Source: Hymenobacter negativus (lineage in GTDB: Bacteria > Bacteroidota > Bacteroidia > Cytophagales > Hymenobacteraceae). Taken from it: a stretch of 64,000 bases of DNA. Within the stretch, counting starts at the first letter, position 1. Each line of letters opens with the position of its first letter. Positions 24,887 through 33,331 of this stretch are shown here, one piece after another. The notes beneath the pieces are model-generated. The model was not told where the DNA came from, made no database searches, and saw only the letters and a list, made by a program, of their open reading frames with translations. The stretch covers positions 806,001 through 870,000 of the forward strand of contig NZ_JAGETZ010000001.1 of the NCBI RefSeq assembly GCF_017571495.1, read 5' to 3'. The translations under genes were made by a program, and so were the position numbers.

Positions 24887-25384
24887 TTAATGAGCTGAAT
24901 AGGTTCTTATATCAACGAACGTGCTTCCGTTGTTGGTATAGGGTGCGGATGCGGAAGTCAAGGTAGTAGCCGTCAGGCTCCGTACATACTTAGGAGTTGA
25001 CCCTGGTTGGCCGGGATTGAGCACAATCTCCGTTTCGTTCGACGCGAAAGCCCAGGTTCCACTAATAAGGTACCCCGGGTAAGTAGCACTGCACTTTATC
25101 AGTCCTTCGTCTATGGTAAAGGATTTGTCGGCATGATAATATTCGAAGTCATCCAGAGAGCAGGGGTCATAGCTTGTAAGCGGATAGGTGGTGGTTGTCA
25201 CTACGCCCGCAGCAGTAGTTTCTACTATAGCGAAACTCTCCAGCTTCCACCCCGAACTTGTTAGCCATACTTCCCGCTGAGATGGTTTGGCGGGCTCTGG
25301 CTCGCTGGATTTTTTGCAATCGGTAAGAGCAAATGTGCTGCTGGTAAGGAAGGCCAGCGTCAGCAAACGTAAAGGGGAGTTCAT
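24887..25384 (-). CDS. Small lipoprotein, lipocalin-like
   Basis: A protein of about 165 residues from ATG 25384 (MNSPLRLLTLAFLTSSTFALTDC), a lipoprotein signal with cysteine after LTD. The mature part contains WLTSSGWKLESFAIV near its start, SLDDFEYYHADKSFTIDEG in the middle and SGTWAFASNETEIVL, the layout of the lipocalin-like/DUF5004-type lipoproteins common in Bacteroidota. The ligand is unknown. GC content is lower than in neighbours, suggesting relaxed codon use or recent arrival. Confidence 0.7.
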   Translation of the reverse strand: MNSPLRLLTLAFLTSSTFALTDCKKSSEPEPAKPSQREVWLTSSGWKLESFAIVETTAAGVVTTTTYPLTSYDPCSLDDFEYYHADKSFTIDEGLIKCSATYPGYLISGTWAFASNETEIVLNPGQPGSTPKYVRSLTATTLTSASAPYTNNGSTFVDIRTYSAH

Positions 25385-25746
25385 GTATGGAAATAAGAAG
25401 GTGGATTTAGGTAGTAACGCTCGCCTTCCCATTAACTATACGTTGAGCACTATCTTTATTTAAATGCAGAGAAGCTGTGTTGTATACCGGAACTGAGCCT
25501 TTCGCACTGAATATTGCTTTTGATGCCACGGGACACTGTCTACCGGGAACGCCTGCGCGCCATCCGTCCTCGATACGGTGGCTTATCTCAAAAGCTGTTT
25601 GCGCTACCTGAGATAAATCCGCCGACAGAGTGAAGCACGGGATAGGAAGCCTGGCGACGAAGAGAGTCACCCTAATGAATAGGGCCACGCCGGATGCTTC
25701 GTTTTGGCGACGCCACACCCGTACCTTCCGCCTTTTCTGCACCATC
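25385..25746. other. 362-bp divergent intergenic region
   Basis: AT-richer than the surroundings, between two divergent lipoprotein genes. A 36-codon frame at 25523-25633 is discussed under rejected items. No convincing promoter or repeat was seen. Confidence 0.4.
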
Positions 25747-26610
25747 ATGACCTTTCCTCTTTCGCACCACTTGCCGGCCGTAGCCCTCCTGGGCGTGCTG
25801 CTGACCGGCTGCTCCCCCACCCCCGACAAGCCCGCCGCGACTACCGCCACCCGTCCGGCGAAGGCAGCCGAAAAGCCCTTCGTGGGCACCATCCGGCTGG
25901 TGGAGCATCGGTATGTGCTGGGCATTCGCAGCACCGACTACGTCACGCTCACCTTCGACGGCCCCCGGCTGCGGCGGGAGGTGCGCCCCGGCGGCTTCGC
26001 CGATTCTACCGAGCGGTACGGCCTCATCGCCGACCTGCGCACCGACAGCGTGACCTACTACGTGCAGGATGCCCAGCTTAATGCCCACTGCCGCCTGGCC
26101 CGCGCCAGCTATCTGGCCAGTGTAGCGGCCAACGCGCCCCTTTTCACCGCCCTGGACCGCAAGCCCTACAGCACCATTTTCGAGCCCCTGCCGCCGGGCT
26201 CCCCCGCTTTGCGCAGCGCGGCGGTAGCGGGGCCGGCCCTGCGCCGCCTCAGCAGCTACCAGGCCGTCCTGTTTCTGCTGCCCGACCACGGCCGCTGCGA
26301 CGTCTTCTACTCGGAGCAAGTGCGGGTACCCAAGGCGGCGCTGGCCTACATCGAGCACCACGCGCCGGCCGCGCTGCCCTCCCTGGCGCTGGCCGTGCAC
26401 TACACCCCACCACCTCAGTCCAATGCAGCCGGCCTGCTCGACCGGCTGCACCAGCGGCTAAACAACGCTTTCTCCGAAGACACCGATTTCGATTCCTTCG
26501 ACCCCAACGCATCGGCCGATTCCTTCGACCTGCCCAGCGGCTCAACCAACAACCTAGAGGAAACCATGTCGGCCGAAACCCATTCGTCACACCATCACCA
26601 CCATCATTAA
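25747..26610 (+). CDS. Hypothetical lipoprotein with a natural C-terminal hexahistidine
   Basis: A protein of about 287 residues, not recognised. ATG 25747 gives MTFPLSHHLPAVALLGVLLTGC, a lipoprotein signal; the frame to 25630 is an unlikely extension. The core (about 45-220) is mixed alpha/beta with YVTLTFDGPRLRREVRPGG, RYGLIADLRTDSVTYYV and two or three cysteines (AHCRLA, GRCDVF). The tail is acidic and serine/asparagine-rich (FSEDTDFDSFDPNASAD) and ends SSHHHHHH before the stop. The histidine end could bind metal; it is genomic, not a cloning tag, because the context is continuous. Confidence 0.7.
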   Translation: MTFPLSHHLPAVALLGVLLTGCSPTPDKPAATTATRPAKAAEKPFVGTIRLVEHRYVLGIRSTDYVTLTFDGPRLRREVRPGGFADSTERYGLIADLRTDSVTYYVQDAQLNAHCRLARASYLASVAANAPLFTALDRKPYSTIFEPLPPGSPALRSAAVAGPALRRLSSYQAVLFLLPDHGRCDVFYSEQVRVPKAALAYIEHHAPAALPSLALAVHYTPPPQSNAAGLLDRLHQRLNNAFSEDTDFDSFDPNASADSFDLPSGSTNNLEETMSAETHSSHHHHHH

Positions 26611-26715
26611 GCGGGCTTGCCGGCCGGCTTATAGAAAAGACTTGTTCCCGAATACGCAAAAATGAAAAAAGAACGTCCTGCTGAGCGCAGCCGACTTTAC
26701 AATTTTCTGTATTTA

Positions 26716-26910
26716 ACCCAAGTTGCGGACGATGGCATGAGAGCCCCAGCGGGGTCGTACCCGGAGGGCGACACTTGTCCAACGAGTGTCGCCCTCCGGG
26801 TACGACCCCGCTGGGGATTTAAAATCCACCCATAGCGGCTGTTACTACCGATAGGTCGGCCTCCGGGTACGACCCCGCTGGTGCTTAACCGCATTGTCCG
26901 CAACTTGGGT
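26716..26910. mobile_element. 195-bp MITE-like element with 15-bp terminal repeats
   Basis: ACCCAAGTTGCGGAC (26716-26730) is perfectly mirrored at 26896-26910, and TATTTA flanks both sides (26710-26715, 26911-26916) as a possible target duplication. Inside, 26744-26775 is perfectly mirrored at 26785-26816 (32 bp, 9-nt loop), and part of that arm, CTCCGGGTACGACCCCGCTG, recurs at 26861. No ORF of transposase size, so it would need a transposase in trans. Confidence 0.75.
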
Positions 26911-26940
26911 TATTTAGGAGCAAGTCTAAAGTAGCACTTC

Positions 26941-27065
26941 CGCAGTCGAAGAGCCGCGACGCGGCGGCACTAATTGTTCAACGGTGGTACCCCGTATTGC
27001 GGCTCTGTGTTGTTTTTTCTAGTATATCTACCAACATGCTGCCGCGTCGCGGCTCTTCGACTGCG
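26941..27065. repeat. 125-bp element with 29-bp near-perfect inverted ends
   Basis: CGCAGTCGAAGAGCCGCGAC and nine more bases (26941-26969) are mirrored at 27037-27065 with one mismatch. The interior contains an additional partial GCGGCTC copy. It carries no gene and is probably a second non-autonomous or REP-type element. Confidence 0.7.
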
Positions 27066-27181
27066 CAGGTCCTGGTAAGAATAAACGCCCAGTCCCTCCA
27101 CTGACGCATGTTTAGCCGTAACTCGTGCCGGCTATTTGGGCGAGGCTACGCCGCGCAGCCGAACGCACTAGTTGGGTCTAC

Positions 27182-27523
27182 CTACCGCTCATCTGGCGGG
27201 CAGCCATCAGCCACGATGCAGGTAATTTCCACCGTCTGGCCAACGAGGCAGCTGCTGGCAGCAATTGGCCGGTAGCCGATGCGCACCCGCTGGCCATTGA
27301 GTTTATTGAAGCGCAGCCAGGTGAAGCCGCTGGGCTCCAGCCGTTCGCCAGTAGCCAGCTCCAACACGGAGCCGCAGCCGGCCGGGTCGCTAAGGTCGCG
27401 GATGGTGGCCAGCGTGTTACATTCGTAGCATTCGGTGGAAACAGACAACGAAATAAACAGGACTGCAAACAGCCCCAATAAGGCCGTTTGCAGCAACCGA
27501 GCGAAGAATAAAGGAACAGGCAT
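27182..27523 (-). CDS. Small exported cysteine-rich protein
   Basis: A 113-residue protein starting at ATG 27523 (MPVPLFFARLLQTALLGLFAVLFISLSVS), an N-terminal export signal or anchor. The mature part has about five cysteines (ECYECNTL, AGCGSV, SSCLVG, ITCIV, DGCPP) and a WLRFNKLNGQRVRIGYRP strand pair, suggesting a small disulphide-stabilised beta domain. Family not identified. It lies 97 bp downstream of the TonB receptor on the same strand and may be co-transcribed. Confidence 0.6.
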   Translation of the reverse strand: MPVPLFFARLLQTALLGLFAVLFISLSVSTECYECNTLATIRDLSDPAGCGSVLELATGERLEPSGFTWLRFNKLNGQRVRIGYRPIAASSCLVGQTVEITCIVADGCPPDER

Positions 27524-27619
27524 AGGTGCGGGGGTCCTGGATACCCCCACCTGACAGGTGCGGCCCCCAATAGGCTGCCAGCGGTATCCAAACCAACCAC
27601 CCTGCACCATCCACCTGCC

Positions 27620-29857
27620 TCAGTCCGGCCGCTCGTTCAAATCGACCTTGCTGGTCTTATTGATGGAGATGAACACGCCCACGAACAACATGCGGGGAGC
27701 GGGGGGCGTCACGGCGGCGCTGCGAAGCTGGCCGCTGGTGTCGGGCTGGCCGGCGAAGGTGTAGCCGTAGATGTTCTGACGGCCCAGAATGTTGCTGGCC
27801 GACACGTAAATGATGGTGAACTGCCCAAACCAATGGGTGAGGTGGCTCACATTCAGGCTCAGGTCCTGGTAGCTGGGCAGGCTGCTTTGGTTGTAGCCGG
27901 GCAGGTTGGGGTTGTTGTAGCGGCGGGGCGAGCCGTAGCTGTAGGTGAAGCCCACCTGGGTGTGGATTTTCTGTACCCAGTACTTGCCCACCACGCTCAG
28001 GTTGTGCCGGGCCACGAAGGTGGGCACGGCCGAGATGGGGTCGGTGCGGAACAGGCGGCGCGTGTCCACAAAGCCGTAGCTCACCCAATAATCAGCCTTT
28101 TTGAAGGTGGTGCGGTCGCGGAACATCACGTCCAGGCCCCGAGCGTAGCCGCTACCGGCGTTCTGGTAGGTGGTGGGGTTGTAGGGTTGGGCGGCGCTGA
28201 AGGTGGTGAGCTGGGCGTAGTTCTTCTGGTAGATTTCGGCCCGCAGGGTGCGCTCCTTCACCTGGTGCTGGTAGGTGAGCATGTAGTGCTCGGCTCGCTC
28301 AAACTGCAGGGCGTGGCTGATGCGCAGCAAGTCGGTAGTGGGCGACTGGTAGAAGTAGCCCCAGGCAGCCGAGAGCTGGCTGTTTTCGCCGGTTTTATAA
28401 GCCAGGCCCAGGCGCGGGGCGGCGTTGAAGCGGCCCAGCAGGGCTGAGTATTCGGTGCGCAGGCCGGCGCGGCCGGCCAGCTTGTTGCTCAGCATCAGGT
28501 CGCTTTCCAGGAAGGCGGCGCCGCGCTGCTCGTCCACGCCAAGGTCCTGGGTGGGCGCTTCGGCCGTGGCCTGGTATTGCTGGCGGTAGCGCTGGGCATA
28601 GCCTTCGAGGCCCACTTTGAGGTTGAACCAGGTGCTGGCCGAGTCGTTGGTGAGCACCAGCCGGGCCACGGCCGAGCGGTCGAGGTCGTGCAAGGATTGC
28701 ACGTCGGGGCGGATGAGGTTGTCATCCTGGGTCAGGGCCAGGCCGGTGTTCAGGCTCCAGCCGCGGGTGAGGGGGGCGCGGTAGGTAGCGTTGAGGTAGG
28801 CGTTGTCGTTGGCCAGGCTCACGGGGTGGCCGGTGGCTTCAAACTCGGGGTTGGCATCGGGCTGGCGCAGGGCCAGGCGCTGGCGGCTGTAGGTGCCGTA
28901 CACTTTCAGCATGCCGGCCTCCCCTACTTTGTGGGCCAGCTTCAGCGAGCCGCCCATTTGCAAAGGCGCTTTTTCCCAGCCCAGGTTCTGGGGCACGAGG
29001 TTATAGTAAGGTGCGAGGTTGGTGTAGTCGGCCGTCACGGCCAGGCTGGTGCGGTCCCAGCGCTTGGTGCGAGCCACGCTGCCGCCTATGCTCAGCAGCG
29101 AAAGGCTGGTCATGGTTTCGGGGGCGAGGTCGGTCGAGTTCAGGGCCACCACGGCGCTCAGCGCCTGCCCATACTCGGCCGAGTAGCCACCCGTGCTGAA
29201 CACCGTGCCTTTAAACAGGAAAGGCGAAAACCGACCGCGGGAAGCCACATTCGGCACCGCGCTGCCGTAGGGCGTTTGTACAGGCAGGCCGTCGAGGTAG
29301 GTTTTGGTTTCCGAAGCCGCCCCGCCACGCACGAAGAGCTGGCCGGTTTCGCCGTTGCGGGTAGTGCCGGGCAGGGCGTTGAGCGCCCCGGCAATGTCGC
29401 CCAGCGCGCCGGCCGTGGTCACGATGTCGAGGGGCTTGAGCACGGCGGCGCGCTTCTCATCGCTGGCCTCGAAGGCCCCGGCCGTCACCACCACGTCGCC
29501 GAGGGCGGCGCGGCTGGCTTTCAGCTTGAGGTTGGGCAGGCTGATAGGGCCTTTGCCCAGCGTCACCAGCACTTCCAGCGGCTCGTATCCGATGAAGGTG
29601 GCCACCAGCACGGCCGGGCCGGCGGCATGGTCGGTGCGAAAGGAGAAGCGGCCCAGCGAGTCGGTGCTGGCCCCGTCGAACGTGGTTTTCAGAAACACGT
29701 TCACGCCCGGCAGCGGCTGGCCGCCCGCATCGCGCACAACTCCACTGAGCGACTGGGTGGCTGAGCGGATGGGGGAACTTTCGGCGGGCGCGGCTTGGGC
29801 GAGGGCGGTGGCAGGGGCGCTCAGCAGGAAGAGCAGCGGGAGAAGTGAGGTTTTCAT
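27620..29857 (-). CDS. TonB-dependent receptor with carboxypeptidase-like N-terminal domain
   Basis: A protein of about 745 residues from ATG 29857 (MKTSLLPLLFLLSAPATALAQ). The order is signal peptide, carboxypeptidase-regulatory-like beta-sandwich (about 30-115; SGVVRDAGGQPLPGVNVF, GRFSF, IGYEPLEV), plug (GALNALPGTTRNGETGQLF, VRGGAASETKTYLDGLPV), then a large barrel with many aromatic-ended strands. The C terminus (SKVDLNERPD) is not aromatic. The substrate is unknown and no SusD partner is adjacent, so a SusC role is unlikely. The promoter region has a -7-like box and five 21-bp-spaced repeats. Confidence 0.85.
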   Translation of the reverse strand: MKTSLLPLLFLLSAPATALAQAAPAESSPIRSATQSLSGVVRDAGGQPLPGVNVFLKTTFDGASTDSLGRFSFRTDHAAGPAVLVATFIGYEPLEVLVTLGKGPISLPNLKLKASRAALGDVVVTAGAFEASDEKRAAVLKPLDIVTTAGALGDIAGALNALPGTTRNGETGQLFVRGGAASETKTYLDGLPVQTPYGSAVPNVASRGRFSPFLFKGTVFSTGGYSAEYGQALSAVVALNSTDLAPETMTSLSLLSIGGSVARTKRWDRTSLAVTADYTNLAPYYNLVPQNLGWEKAPLQMGGSLKLAHKVGEAGMLKVYGTYSRQRLALRQPDANPEFEATGHPVSLANDNAYLNATYRAPLTRGWSLNTGLALTQDDNLIRPDVQSLHDLDRSAVARLVLTNDSASTWFNLKVGLEGYAQRYRQQYQATAEAPTQDLGVDEQRGAAFLESDLMLSNKLAGRAGLRTEYSALLGRFNAAPRLGLAYKTGENSQLSAAWGYFYQSPTTDLLRISHALQFERAEHYMLTYQHQVKERTLRAEIYQKNYAQLTTFSAAQPYNPTTYQNAGSGYARGLDVMFRDRTTFKKADYWVSYGFVDTRRLFRTDPISAVPTFVARHNLSVVGKYWVQKIHTQVGFTYSYGSPRRYNNPNLPGYNQSSLPSYQDLSLNVSHLTHWFGQFTIIYVSASNILGRQNIYGYTFAGQPDTSGQLRSAAVTPPAPRMLFVGVFISINKTSKVDLNERPD

Positions 29858-29883
29858 CGGGAGCCAGCGGTTAGTTGATGGCT

Positions 29884-29891
29884 CAAAGGTG
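29884..29891 (-). promoter_or_regulatory. -7-like box of the TonB receptor gene
   Basis: CACCTTTG on the minus strand within GTTGATGnnTCAAAGGTG (29874-29891), the same block as at 22508. Confidence 0.5.
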
Positions 29892-29926
29892 ACGGCGGGC
29901 CAGCCAGGGTTCAATTAAAAGCCTCC

Positions 29927-30031
29927 GAAGCGCCAATCGGCCCGGATGGACCGCTCGTCGGGCCAGATGAACCGCTGGCCGGTTTAGCCGAGCTGCTGGC
30001 CGATACAACCGAACCTCTCGCCGCCCCAGTC
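29927..30031 (-). promoter_or_regulatory. Five direct repeats at 21-bp spacing, candidate LytTR operator
   Basis: Units begin at 29927 (GAAGCGCC), 29948 (GGACCGCTCG), 29969 (GAACCGCTGG), 29990 (GAGCTGCTGG) and 30011 (GAACCTCTCG), each 21 bp long without gaps. The first begins 35 nt beyond the -7 box. On the sense strand the cores read CGCTTC or GCGGTTC, similar to half-sites of LytTR proteins. Confidence 0.6.
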
Positions 30032-30067
30032 GTTGGCATGAGAACGTTCCAGCGGGAATCCGTCCGG

Positions 30068-30075
30068 TACTTTTG
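30068..30075 (+). promoter_or_regulatory. -7 box of the first PAS gene
   Basis: TACTTTTG, an exact TAnnTTTG match, 73 nt upstream of ATG 30149. Confidence 0.5.
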
Positions 30076-30148
30076 CGGCCCGGCATAACAGGCTTCACAA
30101 CGCCCTCATGTGCTAAACTCTACTTTTCGTGCCGAAACCGTCATTACC

Positions 30149-31459
30149 ATGGCCTCTCTTACTCCCGTCGACTACCAATCCCTGTTTCATGCGCTGCCGG
30201 GCTCTTACCTGCTGCTGGCCCCCGACGGCACCGTGGTCGACAATTCCGACCAGCACGTAGCCGTGTCCATGCTGCCGCGCGCACAGTCGCAGGGCCGCAA
30301 CATCTTCGATGCCTACCCTTCGGCCCCCGAAAGCCAGCGCGACCTCGATGCCTCACACGAGCAGGTGCGCCGCACCCTGCGCCCCGATGCCATGCCCCTG
30401 CTGCGCTACGACCTGGAACGCCCCGCCGAGCAGGGCGGCGGCACCGAGGAGCGGTATTGGCAAATCACGCACCATCCCATTCTCGATGCCCAGGGCCAGC
30501 TGCAATACATCCTGCAAATGCCGCAGGACGTGACCGAACAGCACCGTGCCACCCTACAGGCCGCCGAGGCCCAGAAGGCCCTCGACGAAGCCCGGCTACG
30601 CACCGATTTCATTCTCGAAAGCCTGCCGGTGCTGGTTTGGACCAACCGGCCCGATGGCACACCCGACTACTTCAATCCCCGCTGGCTGGAGCTTACGGGT
30701 AAGAAGCACGAGGAGCTGATAACCGAATCAACCTGGGATGACATTACCCATCCCGACGACCGTGCCAACCTGGTGCAAGCCTGGCAGGATGCCCTGCGCA
30801 AGGGCCAGCTGTTTCAGCACGAATACCGCCTGCGCCGCCACGATGGCCAGTACCGCTGGCTGCTGATTCGGGTATCGCCCCGGCTCGATGCCGAGGGCCG
30901 CATCACCATGTGGGTAGGCGCGGGCAGCGACATCACCGAGCAGCGCCAGATGGTGCAGGAGCTGCTGCAAGCCAACGAGCAGCAGGCCATCCTCTCCGAC
31001 CAGGCCTACCAAACCTACCGACAGGCTGAAGTCCAACGTGAAACCTACGAAAGCCTGTTTATGCAGGCACCAGCGCTTATCTGCATCCTGCGCGGGCCCG
31101 ATTTCCGCTACGATTTCGTGAATACCCGCTACCAGGACCTGTTCCGGGGCCGGCAGTTGGTGGGTTTGCCATTGGTAGACGCCTTGCCCGAGCTGCAGTC
31201 GCAGGGCATTGTAGAGCTGCTCGAAAACGTGTACAGCACCGGCGAAACGTTCTACGGCAATGAGGTTCCCCTGCAATTGCAGCGCCCCGATGGCACCGCG
31301 TTTAGTGGGTTTTACAACTTTACCTATCAGCGTTTTTCCGAGGCCAATCAGCCCACTGGCATCATGGTTTCGGCCTTCGATGTCACCGCTTTGGTGCAAG
31401 CCCGGCATGCCCTCGAACGCCTCCGTGATGCCGGTCCCACCGGCTTTCCGCCGGGCTAA
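30149..31459 (+). CDS. Three-PAS protein without an output domain (copy 1)
   Basis: A protein of about 436 residues starting at ATG 30149 (MASLTPVDYQSLFHALPG). PAS 1 (about 8-125) is followed by a short coil, PAS 2 (about 150-270; FNPRWLELTGK, EYRLRRHDGQYRWLL with a PAC strand WVGAGSDITEQRQ), a longer coil and PAS 3 (about 305-425; SLFMQAPALICILRGPDF). It stops where a histidine kinase dimerisation domain would normally begin, and no kinase, GGDEF or methyl-acceptor part follows. It is soluble and probably cytoplasmic. It is followed by a small CZB-like gene and is paralogous to the gene at 31970. A free-standing sensor or a partner-binding scaffold is inferred. Confidence 0.85.
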   Translation: MASLTPVDYQSLFHALPGSYLLLAPDGTVVDNSDQHVAVSMLPRAQSQGRNIFDAYPSAPESQRDLDASHEQVRRTLRPDAMPLLRYDLERPAEQGGGTEERYWQITHHPILDAQGQLQYILQMPQDVTEQHRATLQAAEAQKALDEARLRTDFILESLPVLVWTNRPDGTPDYFNPRWLELTGKKHEELITESTWDDITHPDDRANLVQAWQDALRKGQLFQHEYRLRRHDGQYRWLLIRVSPRLDAEGRITMWVGAGSDITEQRQMVQELLQANEQQAILSDQAYQTYRQAEVQRETYESLFMQAPALICILRGPDFRYDFVNTRYQDLFRGRQLVGLPLVDALPELQSQGIVELLENVYSTGETFYGNEVPLQLQRPDGTAFSGFYNFTYQRFSEANQPTGIMVSAFDVTALVQARHALERLRDAGPTGFPPG

Positions 31460-31524
31460 TTTGTCAGTTGTGTAGGGCCGTGGCCCGGTAATTGTTTTCC
31501 CAACCTCGTATTCCCAGTCTTTGC

Positions 31525-31884
31525 ATGCCCCTCACCTCCTTTGACTTTCAGCAGGCCCGCGTGAAGCAGGTCTTGTTTAAGTCGCGGCTGCGCTCGGTAC
31601 TCTACGGGGTGCGGGAGGCTGAGCCCTCCCTCTTCTCTGTGACCGAAAACCCGCTCGGTCAGTGGCTGCAGTCGTCGCTGAAACCTCAGCTGGGCACGCA
31701 ACCCGCTGTGCATGAGTTGGAGCGCATGCTTCAGCAAATGCTACGCACCGGCCAGGACCTGGCCGCCCGCTACCAGCGCGGCCAGATTGAGGAAGCCCGC
31801 GCCGGACTCGACCAGGTGAACAGCTATGCCGACCGCATTGAGGCATTGCTGCATACCCTAGAGCAAAATACCCTGGCACAATAG
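31525..31884 (+). CDS. Small CZB-like helical protein lacking zinc ligands (copy 1)
   Basis: A 119-residue protein from ATG 31525. The order FDFQQARVKQVLFKSRLRSV, then NPLGQW (residues 42-47), then helices with GQDLAARYQRGQIEEAR follows the chemoreceptor zinc-binding (CZB) domain, a helical bundle in bacterial chemoreceptors. The ligand histidine before the K/R-L motif and the cysteine before LGxW are replaced (KQVLF and N), and the one histidine (H63) is not kept in copy 2. It should not bind zinc as CZB does. It lies 65 bp after the PAS gene, so a partner role is inferred. Confidence 0.7.
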   Translation: MPLTSFDFQQARVKQVLFKSRLRSVLYGVREAEPSLFSVTENPLGQWLQSSLKPQLGTQPAVHELERMLQQMLRTGQDLAARYQRGQIEEARAGLDQVNSYADRIEALLHTLEQNTLAQ

Positions 31885-31969
31885 CCGCCCCCACGGCGGT
31901 GGCCTGCCACCCTGTCTTACTTTCATGCTTCGTTTGCGGTTGTGCTAACCGCTTTGCTTTTTTTTGCTC

Positions 31970-33277
31970 ATGCCCGCCTCCATTGACTATCAGCACCTGT
32001 TCCGTTCCCTACCCGACAGCTTTCTTGTGATGGCCCCGGACGCGACCATCCTGGACAATACCGACAGCCACGTAGCTGCTTCGCTGAAATCGCGCGAAGA
32101 AGTGCTGGGCCGCACGCTGTTCGAAGCCTACCCGTCGGTCGACCAGAACCAGGGCGACGTCATTGCTGCCTCGCACGAGCACGTACGCCAGCACCTGGAG
32201 CCTCACACCATGCCCCTCATTCGCTACGACCTGGAGGTGCCCGCCGAGCAGGGCGGCGGTTTTGAGGAAATGTACTGGCAGGCTACTCACTACCCCGTGC
32301 TCAACGAGCAGGGCCAGCTGCAATACATTGTGCAACGCACCCAGAATGTGACCGAGCAGTACCGGGCCGCCCAGGCCGCCGCGTTGGCCCAGGCCGCGCT
32401 GGCTGAGTCGCGGGAACGCACCATTTTCATGCTCAACAACCTGCCCGTCTTCATCTGGACGGCGCAGCCCGATGGCAGCCGCGACTTCTTCAACCCGCGC
32501 TGGCTGGCTTTCACCGGCCTCACAATGGACCAGGAAACCGGCTGGCAATGGGCCGAGCGCCTGCACCCCGACGACAAAGACCGGGTGCTTAATTCCTGGC
32601 GGCACTCCACTGCTACCGGCGACCCATACCAAGTAGAATACCGCCTGCGCCGCCACGACGGCCAGTACCGCTGGATACTTTCGCGCGCCACCCCGCGCCG
32701 CGCCGCCGAGGGCCACATCACCATGTGGGTGGGCGGCGCTACCGACATTAACGAGCAGCGCCAGATGGTGCAGGAACTGCTACAGGCTAACGAGCAGCAA
32801 GCTGTGCTTTCGGAGCAGGCCTACCAGATGTACCAGAAAGCCGAGGGCCAGCGCGAAACCTACGAAAGCCTGTTTATGCAGGCGCCAGCCATGATTTGCA
32901 TCCTGCGCGGCCCCGAGCACCGCTACGAGTTTGTGAACCCAAAGTATCAGCAGCTCTTCCCACACCGGCAGCTGGTAGACCACACGGTGGCCGAGGTGCT
33001 GCCCGAAGTAAAAGAACAAGGCATCATCGATATTCTGGATAAGGTGTACCAGACTGGCGAAACCTTCCACGGCAACGAACTGAAACTGCAGCTGGAGCGC
33101 GACGCCAGTGGCACACTGCACGACTCGTATTTCAATTTCACCTACCAGCAGTTCCGCGAAAACGGTCAGCCGGCCGGTATCATGGTGTTCGCCTTCGAAG
33201 TCACCGACTTTGTGCTGGCGCGCCTGGTCCTTGAACAACTGGGAGCTGCCGGCCAGGCCGATGGCACTGCCCAGTAG
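31970..33277 (+). CDS. Three-PAS protein without an output domain (copy 2)
   Basis: A 435-residue paralogue of the protein at 30149, starting at ATG 31970 (MPASIDYQHLFRSLPDSFLV). The same layout is seen: PAS 1 (about 6-125), PAS 2 (about 150-268; FNPRWLAFTGLT, EYRLRRHDGQYRWIL), coil, PAS 3 (about 300-420; LFMQAPAMICILRGPEHRYE). Again no catalytic domain follows; the C terminus is the short helix VTDFVLARLVLEQL. The two copies are highly alike in PAS 2 and PAS 3 (for example HDGQYRW, QRQMVQELLQANEQQA), more diverged in PAS 1, which may carry the signal specificity. Confidence 0.85.
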   Translation: MPASIDYQHLFRSLPDSFLVMAPDATILDNTDSHVAASLKSREEVLGRTLFEAYPSVDQNQGDVIAASHEHVRQHLEPHTMPLIRYDLEVPAEQGGGFEEMYWQATHYPVLNEQGQLQYIVQRTQNVTEQYRAAQAAALAQAALAESRERTIFMLNNLPVFIWTAQPDGSRDFFNPRWLAFTGLTMDQETGWQWAERLHPDDKDRVLNSWRHSTATGDPYQVEYRLRRHDGQYRWILSRATPRRAAEGHITMWVGGATDINEQRQMVQELLQANEQQAVLSEQAYQMYQKAEGQRETYESLFMQAPAMICILRGPEHRYEFVNPKYQQLFPHRQLVDHTVAEVLPEVKEQGIIDILDKVYQTGETFHGNELKLQLERDASGTLHDSYFNFTYQQFRENGQPAGIMVFAFEVTDFVLARLVLEQLGAAGQADGTAQ

Positions 33278-33331
33278 GTCCGTTCAGCCGCGTGCCTGTC
33301 TCTTTTTTTCGCTTCGCCTTTTCCCCTTCTC

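Noticed and set aside
25523-25633. 36-codon ORF beginning MPRDTVYRERLRAIRPR
   Set aside because: It reads somewhat like a regulator fragment, but it is short, has no promoter or neighbours to support it, and may be a remnant. Not strong enough to annotate.
28577-29764. 395-residue plus-strand ORF
   Set aside because: Antisense to the TonB receptor; the composition (V/A/G/H-rich) is typical of shadow frames in GC-rich genes.
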